Notes: a model not told the origin generated them from the letters alone. DNA of 64,000 bases from Streptomyces sp. CB02980 (GCF_014451325.2 NZ_JACSCH020000013.1:124001-188000), one strand, 5' to 3'; counted from the stretch's first letter, positions 16,336 through 27,518 are shown. Program-made: numbers and translations.

Positions 16336-17343
16336 ATGGCGCGCATGTCAGGGCCCACCCTCACCGACATCGCCCGTGCCGCGGAGGTGTCCACCGCCAC
16401 CGTGTCCCACGCCCTCAACGGCACGGGCCGGCTCGGCGAGTCCACTCGGCGCCGGGTCCGCGAGGTGGCGGCGGCCCTCGGCTACGGCTCGCGCCGGACG
16501 CCCCTGACCCGGACCGGGACGCTCGGCCTCGCCGTCACCACCTACGCGGGCGCGCCCTGGAACTACCTCGAGGTCCCCTACTTCTCCCGCCTGCTGACCG
16601 CCGGCGCGGCCACCGCGCACGCCCTCGGCTACGCGCTGACGGTCCTGCCCGCGGCGCGCGGCGGCGAGACCCTGTGGCACACCCTGAGCGTCGACGGCAT
16701 GCTCCTGCTCGACAGCCCCGAGGACGACCGGGTGCTGCGCGCCCTGCGGGCCCGGGGCATCCCCGTGGTCTTCGACGGCCGCCCCACCGACCCGCACCCC
16801 GACGACGTCTGGGTCGACAACGACCACGCCGCGACCACCCGCGAGGTCCTCGACCGGCTGGCGGCCGCCGGTGCGCGCCGGATCGCCCTGCACGCCGGGT
16901 ACGGCCGCGAGTACTACACCGGAGCCGTGACCCGGGCGTACGAGGAATGGTGCCGGGAGCGCGGCCGGGAGCCGTCGGTGATCACCTTCGACCCGGAGGA
17001 CGCGCCCGGCCACGCCTTCGACCGGGCGTTCTCCGACCGGTCCTGCGACGCGGTCCACTCCCTCTACGACCCCGGCGGCCGGCAGGTCCTCGCCGCGGCG
17101 GCCCGCCACGGTCTGCGGATCCCCGACGACCTGCTGCTCGTCTGCGCCAGCGAGGATCCGGCCTATGCCGAGACCGACCCGCCGGTGACCACGGTGACGC
17201 TGCGGCCCGAGACCATCGCGGAGACGGCGATCACGACGCTGGTGGCCCGGCTCGACCCGGCCCTGCCCGCCCCCGCGCCGGGCGGGCTGACGGTTCCGGC
17301 CCGGCTGTGTCCGCGCGCGTCGACCCGCCGGGGGAGCGGGTGA
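16336..17343 (+). CDS. LacI/GalR-family transcriptional regulator
   Basis: 335 residues from ATG 16336. The N-terminus has the classic LacI headpiece (TLTDIARAAEVSTATVSHALNG) followed by the hinge-helix region (RRRVREVAAALGYGSRR). The remainder has the periplasmic-binding-protein fold: LGLAVTTYAG, then VDGMLLLDSP, GIPVVFDGRP, VWVDNDHAA, and DDLLLVCASEDPAYA. It is divergent from the Tat-exported amidohydrolase, the obvious regulatory target, and 294 bp upstream of acnA. The ligand is unknown. An alternative ATG three codons in (16345) is possible; neither start has a strong ribosome binding site. Confidence 0.92.
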   Translation: MARMSGPTLTDIARAAEVSTATVSHALNGTGRLGESTRRRVREVAAALGYGSRRTPLTRTGTLGLAVTTYAGAPWNYLEVPYFSRLLTAGAATAHALGYALTVLPAARGGETLWHTLSVDGMLLLDSPEDDRVLRALRARGIPVVFDGRPTDPHPDDVWVDNDHAATTREVLDRLAAAGARRIALHAGYGREYYTGAVTRAYEEWCRERGREPSVITFDPEDAPGHAFDRAFSDRSCDAVHSLYDPGGRQVLAAAARHGLRIPDDLLLVCASEDPAYAETDPPVTTVTLRPETIAETAITTLVARLDPALPAPAPGGLTVPARLCPRASTRRGSG

Positions 17344-17460
17344 GGGCCGCCGTGCCTCCGGGGTGGCCCGCCGCGCGTCCGGGGTCGCCCGCCGGACGGT
17401 CGTCAGGATGACGGCCGTCACATGTATGCCGGGCATGACCGAGCAGCGGGGATGCACTAG

Positions 17461-17484
17461 AGTTATCTCGACATCGAGATAACT
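17461..17484. promoter_or_regulatory. Perfect palindrome upstream of acnA (TamR/MarR-like candidate)
   Basis: AGTTATCTCG and CGAGATAACT are perfect 10-bp arms around an ACAT spacer, about 155 bp before the acnA start. This shape resembles MarR-family operators such as those of PecS and TamR. In S. coelicolor the MarR-type protein TamR is reported to act on the aconitase gene, so a TamR site is plausible. The assignment is inference. Confidence 0.6.
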
Positions 17485-17509
17485 GCTTACGGCGCACCGC
17501 GGCCGCCCA

Positions 17510-17545
17510 CCAGGTAAGGGTTACCTAACTAAGCCTTACCTTAGC
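17510..17545. promoter_or_regulatory. Iron-box-like repeats upstream of acnA
   Basis: AGGTAA-GGG-TTACCT (17512-17526) is a perfect 6-bp palindrome. Within 17510-17528 it matches about 13 of 19 positions of the DmdR/IdeR iron-box consensus. A second weaker copy, on the other strand, follows at 17525-17545 (TAAGGTAAGGCTTAG). Iron control of an Fe-S enzyme would make sense. The match is imperfect. Confidence 0.4.
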
Positions 17546-17637
17546 GGATCGGCGAGGGAGTCGTGGCGCGCACCACGCGGCGGAGCCGCATATTGTCGCG
17601 GCGCGGTACTACGCGCACATTGATGAAGGAGACTGTC

Positions 17638-20355
<2,718 letters not shown>

Positions 20356-20382
20356 CACCAGCGCCGGATCCGGTAGTACGGG

Positions 20383-20420
20383 AAAGGGCCCCGCTCCTCG
20401 GAAGAGGAGCGGGGCCCTTT
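20383..20420. terminator. Bidirectional terminator between acnA and the repeat protein
   Basis: Perfect 17-bp stem (AAAGGGCCCCGCTCCTC and its complement) with a GGAA loop. It is A-rich on one side and T-rich on the other, so it can end transcription from both converging genes. Confidence 0.92.
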
Positions 20421-20437
20421 CGCTACGCCGGAGGCGA

Positions 20438-21415
20438 TCAGAACAGCGCGCCGAAGCCGTTCCAGCCCGAGGTGCCGATCTTCATGCGGGTGGGGAACGG
20501 GTTGGGCGTGGTGCCCGCGCCCTTGAACAGCCACAGCGCGCCGGCGCCGTCACGGGCCACCAGGTCCGCGCGGCGGTCGCCGTTGAGGTCACCGGGGGAG
20601 AAGAGGTAGTTGTACGCGTTGAAGCCGCCGCCGATGCGGGTCTTGCCGGTGAGGGGGGACCGGTAGTTGCCGGTGCCCTTGTAGAGCCACAGGACGCCGC
20701 TGCGGTCACGGGCGATGATGTCGGCGCGGCCGTCACCGGTCACATCGCCCTTGCCCGCGATCTGGGTGTAGGCGTTCCAGCCGCCGCCGACGCGGTAGCG
20801 CTGGGTCAGGGACGCGTTGCCGTTGCCCAGGTAGTGCCAGAGCACGCCGGCGCTGTCGCGGGCCAGGATGTCGTCCGGGGCGCCACCGCCGGTGTTGCCG
20901 GCCGAGAGGACCTTGTTGTACGCGTTCCAGCCGCCGCCGAGGTCGCGGACCGGGCCGTCGCTGGCGAAGTGCAGGCGGCCGGTGCGGCTGACGGCGTACC
21001 AGCCGTCGGCGTGGTACCAGCCGTCCGCGTCGGGACGCGCGTCGGTGTCCGCCTGGGTGAAGTTCTTGTATCCCACCCAGTTCCAGCCCTGCGTCCCGGC
21101 TATCCGCTGGATGGCGCCGCCGCCGACGGGGGTGTAGCCGATGACGTCGCCGTTGGTGTGCCAGCCGTAAAGGTTGTTGAGCGCGGCACCGGAGGCGGCG
21201 GTCGCGGCGGTCGCGGAGGCCGCGGCGGCGGACACGCGCTCCGACTGCGCGGCGGCCGACACGCGGTTCGACTGCGGCGCGGCGGGGGCCTTGGTCGCCG
21301 GGCCCGGCTCCGCCGCGACCGCGACGGTCGAGGTGCCGACGAGGGCGGCGGTGATCGCGGCGACCGCGACACGGGACAGGAGACCCGAGCGGTTCAGGCC
21401 GGAAGAGTTGGCCAC
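20438..21415 (-). CDS. Secreted FG-GAP/VCBS-repeat protein
   Basis: About 325 residues from GTG 21415, which has GGAG 6 nt upstream; ATG 21427 would add four residues. A Sec signal (LLSRVAVAAITAALVGTSTVAVAAEP) is followed by an Ala/Ser-rich linker. The C-terminal half holds repeated blades with calcium-loop motifs (GDVTGDGRADIIARD, GDLNGDRRADLVARD, and an earlier ILARDSAG), each followed by GVLW.Y.G-type strands. This indicates an integrin-like beta-propeller of FG-GAP/VCBS type, probably extracellular. No catalytic residues are evident; adhesion or glycan binding is possible. It converges on acnA at a shared terminator. Confidence 0.88.
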   Translation of the reverse strand: MANSSGLNRSGLLSRVAVAAITAALVGTSTVAVAAEPGPATKAPAAPQSNRVSAAAQSERVSAAAASATAATAASGAALNNLYGWHTNGDVIGYTPVGGGAIQRIAGTQGWNWVGYKNFTQADTDARPDADGWYHADGWYAVSRTGRLHFASDGPVRDLGGGWNAYNKVLSAGNTGGGAPDDILARDSAGVLWHYLGNGNASLTQRYRVGGGWNAYTQIAGKGDVTGDGRADIIARDRSGVLWLYKGTGNYRSPLTGKTRIGGGFNAYNYLFSPGDLNGDRRADLVARDGAGALWLFKGAGTTPNPFPTRMKIGTSGWNGFGALF

Positions 21416-21758
21416 GTAGTACTCCATAAGGGAGAGGGACAGGTAAATCCCGCCGGACCCTCGAACGCATGGTCGAGGTCGGCGGTCCCCCTATGATCCC
21501 CGGTCACCCTCACAGGATCCTTACTTTTCCGGGTGTCTGTGACACAACTGTTTCGATCCCGACCGTATGCCCGCTTTTGCCCGCCCGCGTCCCCGCCACG
21601 CCCTGGACCGCCCCGTCAAGGTGCCCCATTACGGGGAGGTCTGAGGCACTGTCAAGGGCATCGACGGACGGATGGTTGGACGAAACGCCGCAGATCCAGC
21701 GTGCTTATCCCGGAGGTCTCAACTCGGGAAAGATGGCCGTCGAAACCTGCTTTCGATC
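21416..21758. other. Intergenic region between the repeat protein and ngcE
   Basis: About 340 bp with no supported gene; the short open frames lack ribosome binding sites. A small palindrome GTGTC-TGT-GACAC lies at 21533-21545. Divergent promoters must lie here; the ngcE promoter itself is annotated separately. Confidence 0.6.
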
Positions 21759-21791
21759 TTGCTCCGGCGAAGGGAAGTGGACTATACCTGT
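21759..21791 (+). promoter_or_regulatory. Probable ngcE promoter with overlapping DasR-like (dre) site
   Basis: TTGCTC (21759) and TATACC (21783) are 18 bp apart, a plausible sigma-70-type promoter. The 16 bp at 21776-21791, AGTGGACTATACCTGT, match 13 of 16 positions of the DasR element A[CG]TGGTCTAGACCA[CG]T and cover the -10 box. Repression by DasR, relieved by glucosamine-6-phosphate, would fit the GlcNAc importer downstream. Confidence 0.55.
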
Positions 21792-21943
21792 CGCGTCCAG
21801 CCAGTCGGTTTCCTCACACGACGGCCCGACGCCTGCACGACCCGGCTGCAAATGACCGCGGTGGCGGGGCCCTTCGCCTGTGGCGAGTGAGTACGGGCGA
21901 CCGGTACACCGCCTGAGTCCTGAATGAAGGCGAGGACTTGAGC

Positions 21944-23389
21944 ATGGGATCCACCTCCGCTCAGACCAATGAGGGCCTTGGCCGTCGCGATCTGATCAAG
22001 CGTTCCGCCGCGATCGGCCTGATTTCGGTGCCGACCATGGGCTTCCTCTCCGCCTGCGCGAGCAGCAGCGGCGACGGAAACGCCAAGGTCGAGAAGGGGA
22101 CGAAGTCCGACAAGAACCCGCTCGGGGTGAACGAGTCGGCACCGCTTGATTTCGTCCTCTTCGACGGCGGATTCGGACAGCAGTACGCCAAGGACGCGAT
22201 CAAGGTCTACGAGACGAATTACCCCAAGGCCAAGGTCAAGTTCACGCCGACCCAGAAGATCACGACGGTACTGCAGCCACGCTTCAACGGTGGCACGCCG
22301 CCGGACCTCATCGACAACTCGGGCGCAGAGCAGATGGACATGGGCGTCCTCGTCGGCCAGAAGCAGCTGGCCGACCTCACCGACCTCCTGGACGCGGCGT
22401 CCGTCGACGACCCGAACAAGAAGGTCCGCGACACCCTGCGGCCCGGCATCGTCGAGATGGGCCAGTTCGACGGCGCCCCGGTCTGGGTCCTCTACTACGC
22501 GTACACCGTCTACGGTGTCTGGTACTCGCAGAAGCTGCTCGACTCGCTCGACGCGAAGTACCCGGAGACCTGGGACGAGATGCTGGCCGTCTGCGAGAAG
22601 GCCAAGAAGAAGGGCATCGCTCCCTGGACGTACGCGGGCAAGCACCCGTACTACGTCCCCTTCTCGCTCTACCCCATGATCGGCAAGGTCGGTGGCCGCG
22701 AGGTCCTGGACGCCATCGACAACCTGGAGCCCAAGGCGTGGGAGCACCCGGCGGTCAAGGCTTGCTTCGAGGCCTACTACGAACTGGTCCGCAAGGGGTA
22801 CATCCTCAAGGGCACCCCTGGCCTCGATCACAACCAGTCGCAGACCGCGTGGACCGAAGGCAAGGCGCTCTTCATCCCGAACGGCTCGTGGGTCGAGAAC
22901 GAGGCGGCGAAGACCATGCCTGCCGACTTCAACCTCGCCGTGTCTGCACCGACTGGCCTCGACAGCTCTGACAAGATGCCCTTCGGCACCATCTGGGCAT
23001 CAGGCGGCGAGCCCTTTATCGTCCCTGCGAAGGCGAAGAACGCCGCAGGCGGCATGGAGCAGCTGCGCATCATGCTCAGCGAGGCTTCCTCCAAGAACTT
23101 CACGGCGTCCGTGAAGTCTCTGACCGCGTTCAACGGTGGAACCGAGGGCATCGAGCTCTCGCCGGGTCTGAGGTCCGGTGTCGCGGCCCTGGAGAAGGCC
23201 GGCCAGAACGTCGTCAACCCGCGCCTCCAGGACTGGTACGTCGCCCTCCAGAAGGAGAAGATCGGTGTCGCGGGCATCGGCGAGATGATGGCCGGCCGTG
23301 CCACCCCGGCAGAGACGATCAAGAAGATCCAGAAGTTCGCCGACGAAGCGGCCAAGGACTCCTCGATCAAGCACTACAAGCACCAGTGA
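21944..23389 (+). CDS. ngcE: GlcNAc/chitobiose ABC transporter, substrate-binding lipoprotein
   Basis: 481 residues from ATG 21944 (AGGA 9 nt upstream); a TTG two codons earlier is also in frame. The N-terminus carries a twin-arginine-like RRDLIKR motif and a lipobox (FLSAC), so it is a membrane-anchored, probably Tat-exported lipoprotein. The mature protein is a family 1 solute-binding protein of the NgcE type (FDGGFGQQYAKDAIKVYE, GGTPPDLIDNSGAEQMDM, NGSWVENE). In Streptomyces, NgcE binds N-acetylglucosamine and chitobiose for import by NgcFG. It is the first gene of an operon with ngcF and ngcG and lies beside rok7B7, as in S. coelicolor. A DasR-like site overlaps its likely promoter. The ATPase (MsiK) is encoded elsewhere. 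Confidence 0.94.
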   Translation: MGSTSAQTNEGLGRRDLIKRSAAIGLISVPTMGFLSACASSSGDGNAKVEKGTKSDKNPLGVNESAPLDFVLFDGGFGQQYAKDAIKVYETNYPKAKVKFTPTQKITTVLQPRFNGGTPPDLIDNSGAEQMDMGVLVGQKQLADLTDLLDAASVDDPNKKVRDTLRPGIVEMGQFDGAPVWVLYYAYTVYGVWYSQKLLDSLDAKYPETWDEMLAVCEKAKKKGIAPWTYAGKHPYYVPFSLYPMIGKVGGREVLDAIDNLEPKAWEHPAVKACFEAYYELVRKGYILKGTPGLDHNQSQTAWTEGKALFIPNGSWVENEAAKTMPADFNLAVSAPTGLDSSDKMPFGTIWASGGEPFIVPAKAKNAAGGMEQLRIMLSEASSKNFTASVKSLTAFNGGTEGIELSPGLRSGVAALEKAGQNVVNPRLQDWYVALQKEKIGVAGIGEMMAGRATPAETIKKIQKFADEAAKDSSIKHYKHQ

Positions 23390-23489
23390 GCAGTGCCGGG
23401 GCCCCTTCCCGCCGACCGGGAGCGGGCCCCGGCCCCTTCGCGCGCGGCACCCGCGGCGCGCCTCCGCGGGAAGATCGGGGTCGGTAGGA

Positions 23490-24419
23490 ATGCAGCACGG
23501 CAAGTACCGTTTCATCGTGGGGTTCCTGGCGGCACCCCTCGCGCTCTATGCGCTCTTCGTCATCTGGCCGTTCATCCAGTCCATCTACTACTCGCTCACG
23601 GACTGGAGCGGACTGAGCCCCGAATTCGGGTTCGTCGGATTCGACAACTACAGCAGAATGCTGGACGACGAGATCTTCTGGAAATCGCTCCAGCACAGTC
23701 TGACCCTCGCAGTGGTGCTCCCGCTGGTGACCGTCGGTCTTGCGCTGTTCTTCGCCTTCATGCTCAATGTCGGCGGTCGGCGCCGTAGGGGGGCAGCCAT
23801 CGCGGGAGTGCGTGGATCCTCTTTCTACAAGGTTGTGTACTTCTTTCCGCAGGTGCTGTCGATCGCAATCGTTGCACTTCTCTTCCAGTTCGCGTACAAC
23901 CCGAACAGTGGGGCCATCAACTCCTTCCTGAAGGGCGTCGGTCTCGGGAGTGTTCAGCCGGACTGGCTGGGTGATCCAAACCTTGCCCTCATCTGCGTGA
24001 TGGTGGTACTTGTCTGGTCGACGGTCGGCTTCTTCGTCGTCCTCTTCTCGGCCGGCATGGCGTCCATTCCGAGGGACTTCTACGAGGCTGCACTGCTCGA
24101 CGGCGCCAGCCGCTTCACGACCTTCTTCAAGATCACCCTGCCGCTCCTCTGGGACACCGTGCAGTCCGGCTGGATCTACATGGGCATCCTGGCGCTCGGC
24201 GCGGAGTCCTTCGCCGTCGTCCAGATCATGACCGTCGGCCCCAGCGGTGGTGGGCCGGACTACTCGACAATCGTCCTTCCGCTGTACGTGTACCAGAAGG
24301 CATTCCGGGACGGTCAGGCTGCCTACGCAACGACCATCGGTGTCGCGCTCCTTCTCGTCACCCTGGCCTTCGCGGCCATCGTGATGAAGCTGGGCCGACG
24401 CGAGCGGCTGGAGTTCTGA
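23490..24419 (+). CDS. ngcF: GlcNAc/chitobiose ABC transporter permease
   Basis: 309 residues from ATG 23490. A MalF-type inner-membrane subunit with six predicted membrane segments: the first at FLAAPLALYALFVIWPFI, then LVTVGLALFFAFML and later segments. The EAA loop faces the missing ATPase near YEAALLDGASRFTTFFKITLP (EAA-x3-G with the usual spacing). It lies 100 bp after ngcE and its stop overlaps the ngcG start by one base, so ngcF and ngcG are made together. It forms the channel for amino sugars delivered by NgcE. The ribosome binding site (AGGA) is unusually close to the ATG, so initiation here may be weak. Confidence 0.93.
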   Translation: MQHGKYRFIVGFLAAPLALYALFVIWPFIQSIYYSLTDWSGLSPEFGFVGFDNYSRMLDDEIFWKSLQHSLTLAVVLPLVTVGLALFFAFMLNVGGRRRRGAAIAGVRGSSFYKVVYFFPQVLSIAIVALLFQFAYNPNSGAINSFLKGVGLGSVQPDWLGDPNLALICVMVVLVWSTVGFFVVLFSAGMASIPRDFYEAALLDGASRFTTFFKITLPLLWDTVQSGWIYMGILALGAESFAVVQIMTVGPSGGGPDYSTIVLPLYVYQKAFRDGQAAYATTIGVALLLVTLAFAAIVMKLGRRERLEF

Positions 24420-25357
24420 TGAAGACGACCGACACTGCCACCCCCGGCGTCGAGACCCCCGGCCCCTCGGGGGGCTCGGGGCCCGTGGTCACCAAGACGG
24501 TGCCGCCCACGACCCGCAAGGAATCCAAGAGTGAGGGCTCGGTCCTCAACGTCTTCTCGCACGGCTTCCTGATCATCTGGGCGATCATGGTCGTCATGCC
24601 GCTGCTCTGGGCGGTCATGACCTCCTTCAAGACCGACAAGGCGATCTTTAACTCGCCTTGGGCTCTGCCCGAAACACTTCGTTTCGAGAACTGGTCCCGA
24701 GCCTGGACCGATGCGCACATGGGCGATTACTTCTTGAACACGATCCTCGTGGTCGGTGGCTCACTCATCGGTACGTTGCTCTTCGGCTCCATGGCCGCGT
24801 ACGTGCTGGCCCGCTTCGACTTCCCTGGGAACCGCTTCATCTACTTCCTTTTCATCGGAGGGATGAGCTTCCCGATCATCCTGGCGCTCGTGCCGCTCTT
24901 CTACGTGATGCAGAACATGGCCCTGCTCAACACCCCGCACGGCCTGATCCTCGTCTACATCGCGTACTCGCTACCCTTCACCGTCTTCTTCCTCACGGCC
25001 TTCTTCCGCACGCTGCCGACCTCGGTGGCGGAAGCGGCCTTCGTGGACGGCGCGTCGCACACCAGGACCTTCTTCCAGGTGATGCTGCCGATGGCGAAGC
25101 CGGGTCTCATCAGCGTCGGCATCTTCAACTTCCTCGGCCAGTGGAACCAGTACTTGCTGCCGACAGTGCTCAACACGGAGGAAGACCAAAAGGTACTCTC
25201 GCAGGGCCTGGTGCAACTCGCTGTCAGTCAGGGCTACAAAGGTGACTGGTCTGGGCTCTTCGCCGGCCTCGTGATGGCGATGCTCCCGGTGCTCGCCGCG
25301 TACATCATCTTCCAGCGGCAGGTGGTGGCCGGTCTGACCGCCGGGGCCGTGAAGTAA
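24419..25357 (+). CDS. ngcG: GlcNAc/chitobiose ABC transporter permease
   Basis: 312 residues, overlapping the ngcF stop (TGATG). A MalG-type permease: after a ~45-residue polar, Pro/Thr-rich N-terminus there are six membrane segments (FLIIWAIMVVMPLLWAVM first). The EAA loop is visible at VAEAAFVDGASHTRTFFQVMLPMAKPG. It pairs with NgcF as the membrane channel. The operon ends 18 bp later at an exceptionally long hairpin. The longer, Pro/Thr-rich leader compared with typical MalG proteins is probably cytoplasmic. Confidence 0.93.
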   Translation: MKTTDTATPGVETPGPSGGSGPVVTKTVPPTTRKESKSEGSVLNVFSHGFLIIWAIMVVMPLLWAVMTSFKTDKAIFNSPWALPETLRFENWSRAWTDAHMGDYFLNTILVVGGSLIGTLLFGSMAAYVLARFDFPGNRFIYFLFIGGMSFPIILALVPLFYVMQNMALLNTPHGLILVYIAYSLPFTVFFLTAFFRTLPTSVAEAAFVDGASHTRTFFQVMLPMAKPGLISVGIFNFLGQWNQYLLPTVLNTEEDQKVLSQGLVQLAVSQGYKGDWSGLFAGLVMAMLPVLAAYIIFQRQVVAGLTAGAVK

Positions 25358-25374
25358 AGGGAGCTGTGTCAGTA

Positions 25375-25448
25375 GGTTGAGATTGATTTGAAAGGGGGTG
25401 CCTCCGATCAAAGGATCGGAGGCACCCCCTTTCAAATCAATCTCAACC
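25375..25448. terminator. Very long perfect hairpin terminator between ngcG and the SapA-like gene
   Basis: Perfect 35-bp inverted repeat: left arm 25375-25409, loop AAAG, right arm 25414-25448. The core GC stem is flanked by A- and T-rich stretches, suiting termination on both strands. The stop codon of the converging gene (25443-25445) lies inside the right arm. A stem this long and perfect is unusual. Confidence 0.92.
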
Positions 25449-25901
25449 GCAATTTCCCCATGCGGAGCGCCCAGCGACACTTCCTGCAATTTCCCCGCGG
25501 AAGTTCACGCATTGACCAGATGTGTATTCCTTAACTGCGGCGAAATGTCCGAAGCTTCCCGAGTCGGTCCTGTACGTGATGGCTCCGCTTCCGGAGCTTC
25601 TGATGCCGAGAGTGGCGACGAGCTTGGCCGGGATGCCGTGGCCTGCCCACTGTGTAGTGACGACGCAGTTTTGACCCGTGGAACCATTCCAGACCAGGAA
25701 TACGGCGCCCATGCGGGCGCCTGCAGGATTGTATATCATTTCTCTGTCGAGTTCCGTGTATCCGCTGGACCAGCCGCATCCTGCGTAAACGGCTTGACTA
25801 TCGTCGTGAGCTGCGGCGGGTGTGGCAGTTCCACCCATAAATCCTGCAACGACGAGAGCCGTCGTTGTGGTGATCCTGGTGATCCTTCTTCCATTCCTCA
25901 T
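25443..25901 (-). CDS. Secreted SapA (spore-associated protein)-like protein
   Basis: 152 residues from ATG 25901, which has a near-ideal AAGGAGG 7 nt upstream. A signal peptide (ITTTTALVVAGFMGGTATPAAAH) precedes a small beta-rich domain with Cys residues (GCGWSSGYTELD, NGSTGQNCVVTTQW, GQCVNFRGEI, GNCG end). This pattern matches the spore-associated protein A family of Streptomyces, small secreted proteins found on spores. The role is unknown. The gene is noticeably less GC-rich than its neighbours, especially at third positions, which hints at transfer or relaxed selection. It lies between ngcG and rok7B7, and its stop is inside the shared terminator stem. Confidence 0.8.
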   Translation of the reverse strand: MRNGRRITRITTTTALVVAGFMGGTATPAAAHDDSQAVYAGCGWSSGYTELDREMIYNPAGARMGAVFLVWNGSTGQNCVVTTQWAGHGIPAKLVATLGIRSSGSGAITYRTDSGSFGHFAAVKEYTSGQCVNFRGEIAGSVAGRSAWGNCG

Positions 25902-26273
25902 GGAACGTCCTCCTTGTAGGTGCAAGATTCCTTCGAAGCGAAAGCTACAGGACGTTTGACTGGGGGGTAAGTGAATTTCGAGACAGGTTCTGCTTCTTCT
26001 GTAAGTGGCCTTTTGAGGGTGGGTATGGCGGAAATTCGGAAATGACCCCCGTGCTCCTTTCTGGTTCCGGGCTCGGGCAGTAGATGCTCGGCAGTCGATG
26101 CGCGAATCGGACCGGCGCGAGGTCTGCGCCGGGCCCAGCCGGATCGTGTGCCGGATCCGGTGGAGGGCCCCTGCGGGCGTGGCGCATCTCGGGCTTGGCC
26201 CGTGTGAGGCGTGCCGCCCGGTGGCTCAAGGTCTTGACGGGGAGCAAGCCGAAAGCGTCCCCTTAGAGTTCAC
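25902..26273. other. Intergenic region upstream of the SapA-like gene and rok7B7
   Basis: About 370 bp, relatively AT-rich on the left and GC-rich on the right. It must hold divergent promoters for the SapA-like gene and rok7B7. I see no convincing gene, tRNA or clear operator. Confidence 0.55.
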
Positions 26274-27518
26274 ATGTTGGAGAAAACGGTGGGAGTGAGT
26301 GAGTCGATGGAGACTCCGGGATCGCAGACGTCTCTGCACAGGGCCAATCTCGAACGGGTCGTCCGGGCGGTGCGCATGGCCGGCTCGCTCACCCAGGCGG
26401 AGATCGCCCGGGCGACGGGACTGTCCGCCGCGACGGTCTCCAACATCGTCCGGGAGTTGAAGGACGGCGGCACGGTCGACGTCACGCCCACCTCGGCGGG
26501 CGGCCGCCGGGCCCGCAGCGTCTCGCTCTCCGGTGACGCCGGCATCGTGATCGGCGTGGACTTCGGCCACACCCACCTCCGGGTCGCCGTCGGCAACCTC
26601 GCCCACCAGGTGCTCGCCGAGGAGGCGGAGCCGCTCGACGTGGACGCCTCCGCCGCGGAGGGCTTCGACCGGGCCGAGCAGCTGGTCAAACGGCTGATCC
26701 TGGCCACCGGGATCGGCCCGGACAAGGTGATCGGCGTCGGGCTCGGTGTACCGGGCCCCATCGACGTCTCCTCGGGGACGCTCGGCTCGACCTCGATCCT
26801 GCCGGGCTGGAGCGGGATCAACCCCGCCGAGGAGCTCTCCGGCCGCCTCGGCGTCCCCGTGCACGTCGACAACGACGCCAATCTCGGCGCGCTCGGCGAA
26901 CTGGTCTGGGGCAGCGGGCGGGGCGTCAAGGACCTGGCGTACATCAAGGTGGCGAGCGGCGTCGGCGCCGGCCTCGTCATCGACGGACGGGTCTACCGGG
27001 GCCCCGGCGGCACCGCGGGCGAGATCGGGCACATCACGCTCGACGAGTCGGGCCCGGTCTGCCGCTGCGGCAACCGCGGCTGCCTGGAGACCTTCACGGC
27101 CGCCCGGTACGTGCTGCCGCTGCTCCAGCCCAGCCACGGCCCCGATCTGACCATGGAGCGGGTCGTCCAGCTGGCCCGCGAGGGCGACCCCGGCTGCCGC
27201 CGGGTGATCGCCGACGTGGGGCGGCACATCGGCAGCGGTATCGCCAACCTCTGCAATCTCCTGAACCCGAGCCGGGTGGTGCTCGGCGGCGACCTGGCGG
27301 AGGCCGGGGAGCTGGTCCTGGCGCCCATCAGGGACTCCGTCTCGCGGTACGCGATCCCCAGCGCCGCCCGGCAGCTCTCGCTGGCCCAGGGGGCCCTGGG
27401 AGGCCGCGCAGAGGTGCTCGGCGCGCTGGCCCTCGTGCTGAGTGAAATGGGCGATTCGACCCTGTTGGAGAGTGCCCTGCCGACGGCCGCTCCGGCCTCA
27501 CGCCTTGCGTTCACTTAG
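26274..27518 (+). CDS. rok7B7: ROK-family transcriptional regulator
   Basis: 414 residues from ATG 26274; later starts (GTG 26295, ATG 26307) are possible and would still include the HTH. Residues ~25-70 form a winged HTH (GSLTQAEIARATGLSAATVSNIVREL). The rest is a ROK/ASKHA sugar-kinase-like fold: VIGVDFGHTHLRVAV, the ROK signature with VHVDNDANLGALGE, and the zinc motif GHITLDESGPVCRCGNRGCLE. S. coelicolor Rok7B7, in the same place between ngcEFG and xylFGH, is reported to affect carbon control, development and antibiotics. It probably regulates one or both flanking transporter operons. The ligand is not determinable from sequence. Confidence 0.92.
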   Translation: MLEKTVGVSESMETPGSQTSLHRANLERVVRAVRMAGSLTQAEIARATGLSAATVSNIVRELKDGGTVDVTPTSAGGRRARSVSLSGDAGIVIGVDFGHTHLRVAVGNLAHQVLAEEAEPLDVDASAAEGFDRAEQLVKRLILATGIGPDKVIGVGLGVPGPIDVSSGTLGSTSILPGWSGINPAEELSGRLGVPVHVDNDANLGALGELVWGSGRGVKDLAYIKVASGVGAGLVIDGRVYRGPGGTAGEIGHITLDESGPVCRCGNRGCLETFTAARYVLPLLQPSHGPDLTMERVVQLAREGDPGCRRVIADVGRHIGSGIANLCNLLNPSRVVLGGDLAEAGELVLAPIRDSVSRYAIPSAARQLSLAQGALGGRAEVLGALALVLSEMGDSTLLESALPTAAPASRLAFT

